From Loxodes magnus (taxonomy: Eukaryota; Ciliophora; Karyorelictea; Loxodida; Loxodidae), in NCBI GenBank assembly GCA_946699065.1, contig CAMPDV010000850.1:62001-126000 (forward strand): a stretch of DNA of 64,000 nt, given 5' to 3'. Under the pieces are notes generated by a model. The model had not been told where the DNA came from. It did not search any database and saw only the letters and a list, made by a program, of their open reading frames with translations. Position numbers and translations under genes: made by a program. Positions 9,145-21,245 of the stretch are shown piece by piece. Each line of letters begins with the position of its first letter. The first letter of the stretch is position 1.

Positions 9145-11832
9145 TCACAAAATCAAATCAATTTCTTCAGTGAGAAAATAAATCTCTTTATCTCCATTAA
9201 ATATTTTTAGTTTTTTATATTTCTCCATTAATCCCCTAAACTATCCTTAAAATTAGAAATTCTAAAAAGTTACCTTTAAAATCTTTAAACCTTTATAAAT
9301 ATGATAAGGTTAACCATTTTCATCATTCATAGGAAATGATTCACTTGAGATTTAATTTAACCGTAAATCTAACTTTTATAATTTTATTGTTTTTTATAAT
9401 ATTTTAGTGATATCATTATCATTTAAATTTAAACTACTAAGTTATAAGTTATTTAATTGACTAACTTATAATATCTCTTCTAATCAATTTCCTTATATTT
9501 CTAAGTTTCTTAGTTTTAAGCTTTGTAAATATAAGTTATTTTATTTCATCGTTTGGAAGATTTCTACATTTATTTAACTTAGTTAATCAAGCTCTATTTA
9601 CTTTAATCTCTTGCAATGTTAGAAGATAAAAACTAAAGTTTCATGTTTTATTTGATTTAAGTCAATTAAACTGATTTTCTGATAGTTATATCCATAGTTA
9701 CCTATTTATCCTAGAGAAGTATCAGTAAGTTATGCTAAACTTTTTAATTTAAGTGATTAGATGTTATTAGTATTTTATAAAAGAATCTATAAGCTTTAAT
9801 CATTAAAACTATCACAATTTTCAATACTAACTTTGATAAGTTTGTTATAACTAACGGAGAAAAACTATTAAAAGGATTCACTACTAAAATTTCCTTATAA
9901 CTATAAACTTTAAATTGCTGGATTTATCACTTTATCTAAAATTTACTAAGCAGAACCATATTCTTAAGAATTAATTACAGTTAAGTTAGGACATAAATAA
10001 GTAAATTGATTTGTCTAAGCTCCATTAATATCAAGTTATTAAATAAATGTTCCTTTTTATTCCAAATATGCTGTTATATACTTCTATTAAAGTTACTCAC
10101 TCTTAATTTTTAGTACTTTAAGTTTATTTAAATGCATACAATACTTAGTTAAATATTATCCACTAAGACCTTATCCCTTTTTATTATTTGCTATATCATT
10201 TAAATCTAATGATTCAAGATTAATTAGCATCTCAATGAAATATAAATCATCATCTTTAAAACATCCTTAGAGTGTTAATCTTTTTAAACTCTAATAAGGT
10301 AAAAAAGTAGAAAGTATAAATATCTTATTATTACTGTAAAGAGAAAAGTCTTATAATGTATCTTTTTTTCCTTGTTTAAGGTTTGTTCATTATCTTAATA
10401 AGATACTGTGATATAAAGTAGTTTATAATTAGTCTATTAAATTTTGAGATAAGTTATTTAAATAAATGACTAGCTTTATTATATCTTAATTCTATATTTA
10501 TTTTATTATTCAGTTCATCTTATTTTTTATATAATCTTCAGTTCCATCAAAGTGTTTTATCTTTATAACTTATAATTTATAATTATAGTAGAAGAAGAAG
10601 TTATTAGTCCTTTATAAAGCACAAATATCCTTTAAACTAAGGAAGCTAAATATATTATTAAGGATATTATGACTTTATTATATAAGTAATTATTAGTTTA
10701 GTCTTTCTTATTTTCTTAGTAATTCTTAATTTCACAGATCCAAACTTTAAATAATATCTTTTTATTAATTAAGAGATTACTTTTTATTTTTATCCATTTT
10801 TAAATAAAATGAGTCAAAAAATGCTCCATCGATAAAATATAAGATTGATTGCTTTCCTAAATTTTATCCTAATTATCATTTTCCTTCATATTTTGAACCA
10901 TCTTTTCATTTATATATTCCTTATCCATGTCTTTTATCTTTTAATCACTCCCCTTCGTAATTATCTCCATTTGAGTAATAAATTACTCCTTTACCTTCTT
11001 TTAAATCTTTTATTCATTATCCTTCATATTTGCTTCCATCTTTTCATTCATATATTCCTTATCCATGTTTTCAAATTTTTAATCAGCTTTCCTTTTAAGC
11101 ACCTTCATCTGAATAACACATTAAATCTTTTATCCAATCTTCTTCATAAATATCTTCATTTAAAAAATACATTTTATCTATATCATATCTATAATCTTCT
11201 TCCTATTAATTTTCGTATTTACTTCCAAGTTTTCAATCTTTTAATCAGTTTCCTTTATAAACATCTCCATTTGAATAATACATTATTCCTATTCCTTCCT
11301 TTAAATCTTATTTTCATTATCCTTCATATTTAAATTCATCTTTTCTTTCATATGTTCCTTATCCATGTCTTTTATCTTTTAGTCAATCTCCTTCATAAAT
11401 ATCTCCATTTTAATACCACATTATTCCTTTGCCTTCCTTTAAATCTTCTATTCATTATCCTTCGTATTTACTTCCATCATTTCATTCATAGATACCTTAT
11501 CCATGTTTTTTATCTTTTAGTCATTCTCCTTCATAAATATTTTCGTAGGAGTAATTCATTTTTCCTTTGCCTTCTCTTTAATCTTATACTCATTATCCTT
11601 CGTATTAACGTCCATCTTTTCATTTATAGATACCTTATCCATGTCTTTTATCTTTTAGTCAATTTCCTTCATAAATATCTCCATTTGAGTAATACATTTT
11701 TCCTTTACCTTCTCTTTAATCTTATACTCATTATCCTTCGTATTTACTTCCATTATTTCATTTATAGATACCTTATCCATGTCTTTTATCTTTTAGTCGA
11801 CTTCCTTTATAAGTTTTGGTAGAGTTTCCCAT
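9145..11832 (-). CDS. MORN-F-box-LRR protein, copy B
   Basis: 896 codons from ATG at 11832 to TGA at 9145-9147, exactly the length of its inverted twin D. About fourteen MORN repeats occupy roughly residues 9-335. The F-box-like segment starts near residue 389 (NILNNIFSFLSLKDIC), and leucine-rich repeats follow to about residue 835. The N-terminus is MGN. Divergence from D seems low and keeps frame throughout, which supports coding. The role proposed for copy A, an SCF-type ubiquitin-ligase adaptor anchored by MORN repeats, applies equally and is inference. Confidence 0.87.
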
Positions 11833-12247
11833 TTTTTATAATTTTTATAGATGTAATTGCATTAAACTAAGTTTTATCAGTAATGTTTATATTTATATAA
11901 ATATCTTAGTTTTATTTAATATTACCTGCTAATTAAAAACTAAATTAATTTTAAATTTTCTTTTAGTTTTTTAAGAATCCTACAGTCTTTCTTTTTTACT
12001 TTTAGCTAACCTTTACTTTATAGATAAATATTATTTTCTTTTTAGTTTTACATTATTAAATCTTCTTAGAACTTATTTTATCTACTAATACTAACTTATC
12101 CTTCAATTTATCATTTTTATTCTTACATAAATCTTAAAAGTAGTAATTCTATAATTATCATAGAAACCAAACAGAAGCTTATCTAGAATTTAATAAATTC
12201 TTGTGCAGCTTTTAGATTATTAGATAATTAACTTTTAATTTTTTTAT
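11833..12247. other. 5' flank of copy B, no gene seen
   Basis: AT-rich leader and upstream region, mirrored at 41180-41595 upstream of copy D. No promoter or other signal is recognised. Confidence 0.4.
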
Positions 12248-13868
12248 ATTATTTTTCTTATCAAATGAAAGTTTAAGATTCTTTCTAGATTTTCAACCAG
12301 TTTCTACTATCCATTTTTATCAAGATTAAATTATTCATCTATTTTTTATGTGGATGACTATCACTCTCTACATCTGTCAAAGTTTATTTTGTATCCAATT
12401 TTTTTGTAGACTATATTTTTATTTATTTACAGTATGTTAATTATTTTAATTTTCTTGAATTATCTTGCCTTTAAAAACTATTTAAACCAAAGTACTTTTC
12501 ATTAGATTCTTAGAAGAATTTTAATATCAATACTTCTTTATCTTGTAATAATAATTAAATTAAAATGTTCAACAGTGCCAATCTGGACACCGTTTAAAAT
12601 AAGTTGTTTTATCAGCAACACTTCTCATCATTCTTGATCTAATGAAATCATCTTCACTAAGGTCTTCTCAGTTTCTTTGATTTCTTGTTCTTATTATTTC
12701 GAAAGGTACTTCACATCATTTTCTTCTGTAAATATCTCCATGCTAGTTGCAATAGAGCCTCTAGTATTTTTCTTATTCTTTACGCCATAATTTTTTCTTG
12801 AAATTCTAAAATTTTTAGCAATTCTTGTACAAATGTCACTTACTCTTACAGTATTTGCATTTCTTCCTTACTTATTTGATTGGTTTTTGATTTATAACCT
12901 CTTTTTATTCTATCTCCATCTAATTTGTCTAATTAGTTATGTTTGTGCTAATATTCTTTTGATTAATAAACTCCAACTCTTGTTTTTATACGATATTTTC
13001 AAGCCTTGCTGTTTCTTATCTATGTTCAGTTTAAATGTTCCAATATGCTTGGAGTTCTCTTTCTTAGTTAATAATTCTAATCCCTAAGTGATCTTATCCA
13101 AGCGATAATAAGTTTCTTAGTTCTTAATTTTCCTACTTAAGCACTTTAATCTCTTCCTAGAGATTGGATATTTCAAATACTAACTGTTAAATATTGATTT
13201 CCTTTTTAATTATCTTTGATGGAAGTTCTTTTCCTGCTATTATAATAGATTCCTTTCTTTTTATTACTTTAGGAGGTGTTTATTATAGTTATTAGGTTCT
13301 TTATTAGTTTTGTAAGTGAGGAGAAGAAAACTCTTGATACTTTTTTTATGTCTGCTTTTTCTCTAGAGCTTTTTTCTCTTCTTTTGCTCAAGAAAAAGCC
13401 GGGGACAAGATTTTAAGACTCCATTTAATTTTTTTAAATTTCTTTATCTTGTATTAACTTTTTTATTTTCAATAAATAAAGTTCTTAAATTTTTACACGC
13501 TTCTAGTTATTTAAATTAAATAAGCATTTATATTAAGTTATTTACTTTATTAGAAGCATTTCAATCTTAGTTTTTTGGTAATTGTTGGACTTTCTCAATT
13601 TAATTGGTTTAGAGATAAGGGCACAGCTATTCTTCTGTTAAAACTTTATTTTGAACAAGTTACTACCATATATATGTCATTTCTAAGGTTAAATGTTATT
13701 TAACATCTAGTTCTTTTTATCTACCTGAAAGATAGTTATTAACTCAGCTTGCTTGATGAGAACTTTCTTTATTTTTATTATTATTCTGATATGGATTAAT
13801 TTTTCTGTTCTATTATTGAAATGCTTTCCTATTTTTCTTATAGTCGTTTTCTTTGGCATGTTGACTGA
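12248..13868 (-). mobile_element. nested pair of coiled-coil/zinc-knuckle elements (left arm)
   Basis: An outer element, related to the one at 17830-18570, is split by an inner element of about 900 bases. The inner one is flanked by two copies of TTCTTTATCTTGTA (12534-12547 and 13440-13453). The inner element encodes a Pro/Gln patch, a coiled coil and a zinc-knuckle-like segment. Mirror image of 39569-41175. Both look broken, each with a few breaks, and both predate the inverted duplication. Confidence 0.65.
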
Positions 13869-13961
13869 AATTCGAAAGATTTTTTTCTTCTACTCTGGCT
13901 TATCTCCTAATCTTTCTTCGCTAAGTTAATTGATATCTCTATTTTAAATTTACCTATATAA

Positions 13962-14835
13962 ATGGCTGAACTCTAAAAGTAATTTTTTACAACTTCATCA
14001 GAGAAGGAGAGAAAACCAGAAGCATCTTCTCTTTCTAAATCTCAGCTTTAACAAATCCATTCTGCTTAACACTAGCAATTGACCAGCAGGGAGGGAACTT
14101 AAAACATTAAGAAATAAAATCCTTAATAATTAAAAATTTAAAGCGGTTTTCTTCATTCAACGGATATTTAAGCGTTGAAGTGAAAAATACTAAACATAAA
14201 AAGTAACATAACTCTCTAAACCTCCACTAATAGATGAAAAAGTGACCACTCAACTGAAACTCTGAAAGTAATAATTAAGAAATAAAAAATAAATAAAGAA
14301 GGCAATATACGCTAATTCAATATATACTATGATACTTTTGATTTAGATAATATTGAAATAAAGTAAATGGATCTTAATAAATGATACAGTTAATATATTA
14401 AACTATAAAAGACTCTAAGAGGATTTAAACTTGTTGAAGGAACAAATGCTCGAATTAAGTCAAAACCTCATAAAGCTTGAAGATGATGAAGTAGTCTATA
14501 TAATAGATTGAATAGTTAAAGGATGAGACTATGAAAGAATGACATGCTAAGAGAATGATATTTGAATAATTGGAGAGTAAAACGATAAAAACTTAGTATA
14601 ATTAGATTCGAAACTCCAATAAATTTAAGAATATTTGTAGAAGTTTTTAAAAAAAATGTCCACGAAAATAGAAAAACAAGAAACAACATTTCATAGAGCA
14701 AGAAAAAGATGTTATATTTGCAATACGTAACACTTGTGACGAAAATGAAAAATCTTAGAAAGAAACAAGATTTGAGATTAATGTAAGAAATGGAGAAGTT
14801 AGGAGAAGAATTGAATATACAAAAAATTAAAATTT
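13962..14835 (+). mobile_element. coiled-coil/zinc-knuckle element, second subfamily
   Basis: Begins ATGGCTGAACTC and resembles the element at 8032-9066 along its length: the ACAGAAGAG/AGAAGGAGAG leader, a Lys/Gln-rich middle, then a decayed zinc-knuckle region near 14710. Its inverted counterpart is at 38590-39466. It looks broken, with several breaks. Confidence 0.55.
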
Positions 14836-15907
14836 TACTTTTAAATTGAAGGACAAATTATGTTAATGATTAATGATAATATGCACTTTCATCTAGCAAA
14901 TATTTTCATGCTGTTGTCTTAATAAATTCCCTTCTTCAATTTGATTAATCAACTTACATTGTCGTTTCTTGATCTACATAATATCATACAATTTCTCATA
15001 GAAGCTTCATAAGAATTTAATGCTCAAAATATTTTTGTTTATTTAAGTTATTCCTAAATTTCACTTTCCATTTCCTGAGAAAAAATTTATTTTAATTAAC
15101 TATAAAAATAATAGAATCAAATTATATATTTTTCATTCCTTTTACATTTTGATCTCAACTTTATTAAAATATTGAACTTCTTTTTCATTCATATAGAAAT
15201 GATTGTAAGTTTTTTCCCATTATATTTCCTTATACAATAAAAGTTTATAAAATAAATTATAATGAAAATTACTTATTTTAATGCTTTTGATATTTTAATT
15301 TGCATCAAGAGCAGAACTTAATCTTTTATTAGAAATTTATCTATTAAATTTTTTATTTTTATAAATAATAAAAAATCGATAACTTATTAGAAAAGTATGA
15401 TAGTTGCAATTTATGTTAAATATAATAAACTATTTTGAAAGTTTCTCTATTATTATGATTTTAGGAGTATTTTTAAGGAAATAAATTTTTGTATCATTTA
15501 TGATTTTTTATTTTAAGCAATATTTAAATTACTTAACTAAAAGTTTTATTTAATCATTCAACTTAATTTCTTAATCATTTATTTAGTTGATTAAGAGAAA
15601 CTTAATATTTTCCATTTACTGCTATTATAGTTATTAAATATATTAAAGGATATTTTTCTAACTGTTAGTGAAGTTCTAAGAAAGAAACTAATAGTTATAT
15701 TAATAAAAGATATAGGTTTAATATTGAAATTAGTAATATGAATATGATAGATAATTGATTGAAAAAATTATAATTTATATGTTTACTTTTCCCCAAAATA
15801 AAATAGAGTCTTCGCATTTAAAAGATGTAATGAATATTAACTAGAAGATAGTTACAGAATAAACAGAAAATTTGGATATTAAATTTTTATTAATTATAAT
15901 ATAAAAA
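14836..15907. other. AT-rich arm sequence, no supportable gene
   Basis: The minus strand can be read as a hydrophobic protein, but several two-base indels separate this copy from 37500-38580, so no frame is conserved. No RNA or repeat unit is recognised. Confidence 0.45.
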
Positions 15908-16225
15908 AATGAGATTATAGAACCCGTAGCACCTCAATGGTGCGCAGCTCTTTAATAAAGATTTTTAAAGTTAAAAAATTCCTTGTTGAAGTCTTCCACA
16001 ATGCTAGCATTCCCTTGTGAATTTGTTTTCTATAGGGCCACGATCGGAATACTACCCTAAGAAACCTTAATATCTGGCATCTTTCGTCATTAATGCTACT
16101 TGATTCCTCTTCGATCTTGTCTTCTCTTCTCTTGGCTGGTTCTTCACCTATGGGGTTCTTCCTGGTACCAGATTTTAAATCAGTTTCAGTTGGAGGATTG
16201 CTCATCCCTATTTATTTGTATATAA
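15908..16225 (-). mobile_element. ORF-bearing insertion, left arm only
   Basis: The right arm lacks this block near 37530. On the minus strand it carries an ORF with near-balanced codon use, ATG at 16205 (MSNPPTETDLKSGTRKNPIG), about 97 codons, acidic/basic and unrecognised. It ends at 15912-15953 with the tail AAAGAGCTGCGCACC, as in the insertion at 3988-4470. The two are therefore probably one mobile family. Base composition is clearly less AT-rich than the flanks. Confidence 0.55.
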
Positions 16226-17500
16226 TAATACTAAAAGCATTAAAATAAGCTATCTTTAAGAAGAAAAGAGATATTATATATTTAAAATTGAATCTATAAG
16301 TGTATATTAATATAGTTATTAATAGATCTTATATTATTGAGAAATCTATTAAGTTTATATAATGTTTGATTGATATTGAGAAGTTGAAAATTATTAAAAA
16401 TCTAGATTACTATAAATATATAAAAATGCTGTTTATTAAGTAAGAAGTAAAAAATAATAACTACTTTGAAAGCTTTACTTAATGTTTTGAGTAAACTAAA
16501 TAATTAAAAATATTCTAAAATTATATTAAATTAATATAAAGCAAAATATAAGAAAAATAAGGTAATTAATATTTTTAAGTTCTTTTATTTCTTAAATAAA
16601 CTAATTTTTATTAGATTTATTTTTTATTACTTGTTCTTGTATTATACTTATAACTAAGCAGTTTAATTTTAAAGTTTTGTGTTTTTATTTTAGAGATTAG
16701 ATAAATAGTGATCGTGTGAAATATCAGAATTAATAATATTATTTTATTTTTAGATAATTTCATTACATCAATTTTAATCTATCTACTGATTGACCCTATT
16801 CAAAGATGAGTCTTAAGTTTATGTGTCTTTTAGATTACCATATAAAGGTATTTTTATTTTTATTTTAGTTTAGATTTGAGTGAATATCTTTAATATTCTC
16901 ACTATCTTTGATAATATCCTATTTTTAAAAGTATCTATAGGATACTCATTATTTATCTTTGGCGGTAATACTATTTTTCTTCTTATGTATTGATTTTTCT
17001 TTCAGTAAGCTCTATAATTAATATTTTTGATGAAGAGAGTTAAGAAAAAATTTTAATGAAACACATAGGAATTTATTTTCTAGTTTTTAACTTCAGTTTT
17101 TTAATAATTTCCTTAATAAATTTATTATTAAGTTAACTTCTGTAAATTATAGAGACTCTAAATCTCTTATTTGGAGGTTTTTATACTCATGCCTGTGCTA
17201 AGCCTTTGAATTTTCAGCTTCTTTTTAGTTAATTAAAGAAGAGTCCCTATTTAAAACTAGTGAATTCTATATCTCATCCATTTTTTTACTTTTGAATACT
17301 AAGGATTAGAAGAAGCTTGGCATTAATCTTATCTACTTCATTTAACTGAGTCTTTTATTCTACTAGCTAATAATTCTTTCACTTCAAACCTGCTAAAGTC
17401 TCTTAATATTATTGGTTATTAAGTTACTCTGTATTTTCAAGTAAAATTTCTAAGGAAGCTTTTTATACAGAATTTGGTCTTCGAAAAATATTTCTGAGCT
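16226..17500 (-). other. possible coding region, unresolved
   Basis: The minus strand reads as Lys/Gln/Ile-rich protein (for example RLSTGMSIKTSKQEIQSLYN) with no TGA over a long span. It crosses the inner end of the left arm (16569) and no start is clear. No domain is recognised. The stop-poor code makes this weak evidence. Confidence 0.2.
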
Positions 17501-17511
17501 TATTTAACTTT

Positions 17512-17805
17512 ATGAAATATATCCTTTCTTTTACAATCCTATTCGCTGTTTCCTTGGCTATATCTTCATATGATCAAAATAAAGCTTGATCTTGTTCTTA
17601 TTTTTGTCCTATTTTCAAATTACCTAATTGCTAGCTTTATGCCTAACCAAACTCTCCATCCACTAAGTCCGATATAGAACTTTTTTTTTCTTATTTTGCT
17701 TTTCTTGCCTAGCAAATATATGCTAATTCCATTATAGAGTCTGCTTTTATACCTATTATTATAAGCCTTTTTTTTGTTTGCTATACTATTATATTTATAC
17801 CTTAA
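17512..17805 (+). CDS. small secreted or membrane protein, hypothetical
   Basis: ATG at 17512 gives a typical signal peptide (MKYILSFTILFAVSLAISS). A short Cys-containing region follows (SCSYFCPIFKLPNC), then a hydrophobic segment near the end (AFIPIIISLFFVCYTIIFI). No in-frame TGA follows closely; the frame runs into the mobile element from about 17830. The real 3' end may therefore be lost, or a TAA may stop it. T-rich DNA can mimic membrane segments, so confidence is modest. Confidence 0.35.
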
Positions 17806-17829
17806 ATATTACACAGGAATATAGAGCAA

Positions 17830-18570
17830 TAAAGAATCGAAAACTTAGTAAAAAAAAGGTTAGAAGATGAGCTCGACTAGAAAAAGAGCAAAAATCATCT
17901 GAGGCTTCGTCATCGTATCAAGGTAAACGAATTTAAGGAAGCTAGGAAATCCTTTTAATAATAGAACGGGAAATTGAATCCGTATATGAATAATATGATA
18001 AAATGAAGAAAACTCTCAGCAAGCAGGAAGATAGAGAAAGAGAACTGATGGCGCACTATGAGCAACTTTCGTTAGAAATGACATACAGTGAGAGTTAATA
18101 GTCTTAACAGAAGAATAGTTGTTCATTAAGCCTAAACTAACTAAGTAGAAGAAGTTTCAACAGTTACTGAAGAAATTAAGAATTATAGCGTGACTTATTA
18201 ATTAAGTGATAAATAGAATTTGGAAGAACTGAAATAACAAGAATAATGGAAAAACTCGAGAATTTTATTCTTTCAAAATAGAAGCAGAAATAGAAAAAAA
18301 GAGAGGTGCTAATATTACAATGTTAACCAACATCTAATAAAGCGTCTTCTGGCTATTAAAAACTTAAAAGACATAAAAACTAAACAATAAAGGGCTTTCA
18401 AGACTTTTTATAAATAAAAATAGAATCTGCAAAAAAGGTTAAACACAGAATAAATTTGTCAGATGGAGGAGGAACGATAACCATCCATATAAAAAATGGT
18501 CGAGCTTTCCAACTTTGAAAAAAAATAGCAGGAACTGATTGAAAATCCAAAGAAAGCAAATACTTCTTAA
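17830..18570 (+). mobile_element. coiled-coil/zinc-knuckle element
   Basis: Coiled-coil-like protein (ESVYEQYDKMKKTLSKQEDR) preceded by a basic, Ser-rich N-terminal part. A decayed zinc-knuckle region lies near 18310, and a basic tail matches the outer element at 39569-41175 on both its 5' and 3' sides. It looks broken, with a few breaks. No target-site duplication was identified. Confidence 0.5.
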
Positions 18571-19250
18571 AATTTTAGCTTATATTAATTACTATTATTA
18601 TTTTTCTTCCTAATCAACTCTATTTTTTCATTTAAAATTCCATTTCCCATTTTTTTTACTCACTTTCTCTTTTGGTGTATAAGATTAATAAATAATTAAA
18701 TTAGTGTGGTACTACCATTATTAGGATCATAATGATTAATAAAAAACCAAATTTTACTTTTTATGATTCACATAGACATGATTTATTTTTCCTTCATTGA
18801 ATCATATTCTCATCTTATTTTCTTTTTTGAATAAAAATTGATTCCCTTCTTCTCTAAATTCTTGAAGTTCTTTAAGAAGGCTGAAGTTAGAAGGGATTAT
18901 ATGAATTCTTTTACTAAATGACAAATTCAAATTAAATTCTTCTAAATAAAAATTTTAGTCAGCCACAGTCATGTCTTTAGTTATTTTTCCACTCTTGCCA
19001 GATTAGAGAAATCTGAAGACAAGAGGACTCACAGACCTGGATTTAAAAGCCAATTAGTTAGCTTCTCATACAGCTAGAGAATCTCAAATAAGCAAGACTT
19101 ATACACAAAGAATATGTCTTTACTTATCCATGGTGGTATTTATTATGAGAGTGACTAGAACACATCATCCATTTTTCAATTATATTATTTAAAAAGAAAT
19201 TAAAGTAAAGGAATGCTTGAAAGCTCATTACTTTATTTTTTATATCTAGC
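18571..19250. repeat. dispersed repeat, copy 1
   Basis: The part at about 18780-19060 resembles 61380-61650 in the same orientation (shared blocks AATAAAAATTGATT, GTTAGAAGGGA, CAGTCAT). No ORF or tRNA-like fold is recognised. The remainder is AT-rich and featureless. Confidence 0.4.
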
Positions 19251-20280
19251 CTGCTCCTAAATATTTTTACTGGTTTTCCATCCAGTATTTAATAGGTTGT
19301 GCGTGGGAGCAAATTTGCTTTTATATCAGTATCAATTATTTCAATACAATATTGATGTTGTGCTTCATAGTTCTTAATTTTTGTCCTTCTTCTTATTTCA
19401 AAGCTTCTTACATTTCTTGAAAAAATGTTAGTCTGAATCTAAGGGAGGTCATTATCTTCGATGTGTTTTTAGTATTTAAAAATCCTGTTGCTTTTATTTC
19501 TATTCCATCAGTTTCTCAGATTAATTTTATTAGTTATTTTTCAGATATTTGATATCCATTTAAATTATAGTTTCCTATTCTAGTCCTGTAAAAAAATTGA
19601 TTTTTGTGGATATTCTATTAACTTTAATTACAGAGAAAAAGTCTTCTCTTTTGTTAATTAGTTGGTTCTAGCTTTCAATTCGATTACACCATTAAGCTTA
19701 ACTATCTCTTTCTTAACTCATCAGTTTTCTATAAGATTCTAACGAATTTCTTCTAGTCTGTAATTTTTCTTTTAATTAGCATAAAGCCCTCTTTACTTTG
19801 CATACATTAGTACTAATTTGCCGAAACAATCAGCTCTTCAGTCTACTATATTTCTTGAACTTTTGTTAACTTGAATCCTTCTTTAATTTTAAAATACTTG
19901 GAAATCCATTTTTGGCCTTTTTAACTTCCGTTTCTTTTACCAAATCGAGAGTTCAGCTTCATTTTTTTCTATTTGATTGAAAAAACAAGCCATTTATTTA
20001 TCTTCATACCAATCACCTACTAAACTATCTATCTTTAATGCAATATAAACAAAACCTTTGACATATGAACGCTTTATTTTAAGCCTCTTTATTTGATTTT
20101 CTCATTAGCAGCGTAAACTATCTCTCTCATTAACATTTTATTACATCGAAATAAGTGCTTTGATTTACTATTTCTCTTATACTTCATTACATTGATTAAG
20201 CATTGCTAAGCTTTTTATCCAGATTTGCTTATTTTCAGTGTCAGTTCTATTAGAGCTCCTTATATCTATGTTAGCCTTTT
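19250..20280 (-). mobile_element. degenerate coiled-coil element
   Basis: The A-rich strand here is the minus strand. Near 19930-20010 it reads FFNQIEKNEAELSIWQKKRK and, further on, Lys/Gln-rich coiled-coil-like protein, resembling the element ORFs elsewhere in the window. The zinc-knuckle region cannot be placed with confidence. Probably an old, broken copy. Confidence 0.3.
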
Positions 20281-20293
20281 AAAATTGTATCTT

Positions 20294-21040
20294 ATGTTAA
20301 GCTCATAGCAACTTTCTAAATCTATATACTAATTCATTAATAGAAAGTTAAGTCAACTCAATCATTGGACACAAAGAAGCTTATTTTTGGAAGTCAATGA
20401 AGTATAGTTTAAAGTTTGTGATTGAGATAGATATTAAGTGATTATGCTACTTGTTGCTGATTACTTAGAAGAAGCATCTAAGTAGTATGCTTCAAGTGTA
20501 TGTCCTTAGTTTGATTTATTTGCAGTACTATCTTAAACAGAGTGAAAAGTATAGCCATTTTGTTTCTTTTTTAAAGATTTATCTGAGAAGTTAAATTCAT
20601 CTATCCACTTCATCATATTCGTGTGCCTATGTATCTTATCAGTCATTTATTAGCTATGGATTTAAAAGGTTATTTTTGGAAGCGAAAAATGACGAAACTT
20701 TTTTCTAAAATAAAAAAATGTTGAATCCACACCATAATCAAAATGGTTGGGTATTAGGATGCTGATTGTTAATAAAGACTAATATAAGAACTATTAGAGA
20801 AATAGTTTAAGCTTGGATTCTTACAAATAGTATGCTTAAAAATATATAAGTCTTTTAGAAAAGCACTAAAGGATAGTCTCATAATCTGAAAAATATTAAA
20901 TAGATAGAAAATTAAAAATGCCTCAGAGATGAGTTTTTAAAACTGCTGATCCGGAGATATAATCTAAATATCTCCAAAATTAAAAAGTGAAGTTAGATTA
21001 GGAAATGATTAATTAAATATTCTTTAGATAAATCAACTTT
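20294..21040 (+). CDS. hypothetical single-pass membrane protein
   Basis: From a possible ATG at 20294 the plus strand reads as balanced protein: a Cys-containing region (VCDWDRYQVIMLLVADYLEE), one transmembrane-like stretch (IHFIIFVCLCILSVIYQLWI), then a basic cytoplasmic-like part (KNYQRNSLSLDSYKQYAQKY and PQRWVFKTADPEIQSKYLQN). No family is recognised. The start may lie further upstream and the 3' end is not fixed by a TGA. Composition is more protein-like than the shadows around it. Confidence 0.4.
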
Positions 21041-21245
21041 CAAAGAAAATATTTACAAGTAAATATTTTAAAAACCACTATAAATAACCAAATATTCACA
21101 TAAAATAAACCGAAATTATAACTTCTTTTGACAGTATTAAGCAATTAAAGAAAGTAAGGAAGATATATATAAGCACAAAACTATTAGAAGATGAGATTTG
21201 TTTTTATATGTATAAGAGTTTAAAAAAACTATGCTTAATTTTGAG

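Larger units (their letters stand above)
2083..16569. repeat. left arm of a large inverted repeat
   Basis: The reverse complement of this arm matches about 37166-50854. Matching landmarks have a constant coordinate sum of 53428 over 7.2-11.8 kb (for example 9145/44283 and 11832/41596), so indels there cancel. Outside that core the sum shifts because of arm-specific insertions: 3988-4470, 5615-6457 and 15908-16225 in this arm, 47237-48102 in the other. By eye, similarity is highest around 6.5-8.0 kb and lower around 13-16.5 kb. The outer end corresponds to the point where the LINE begins in the right arm. Confidence 0.9.
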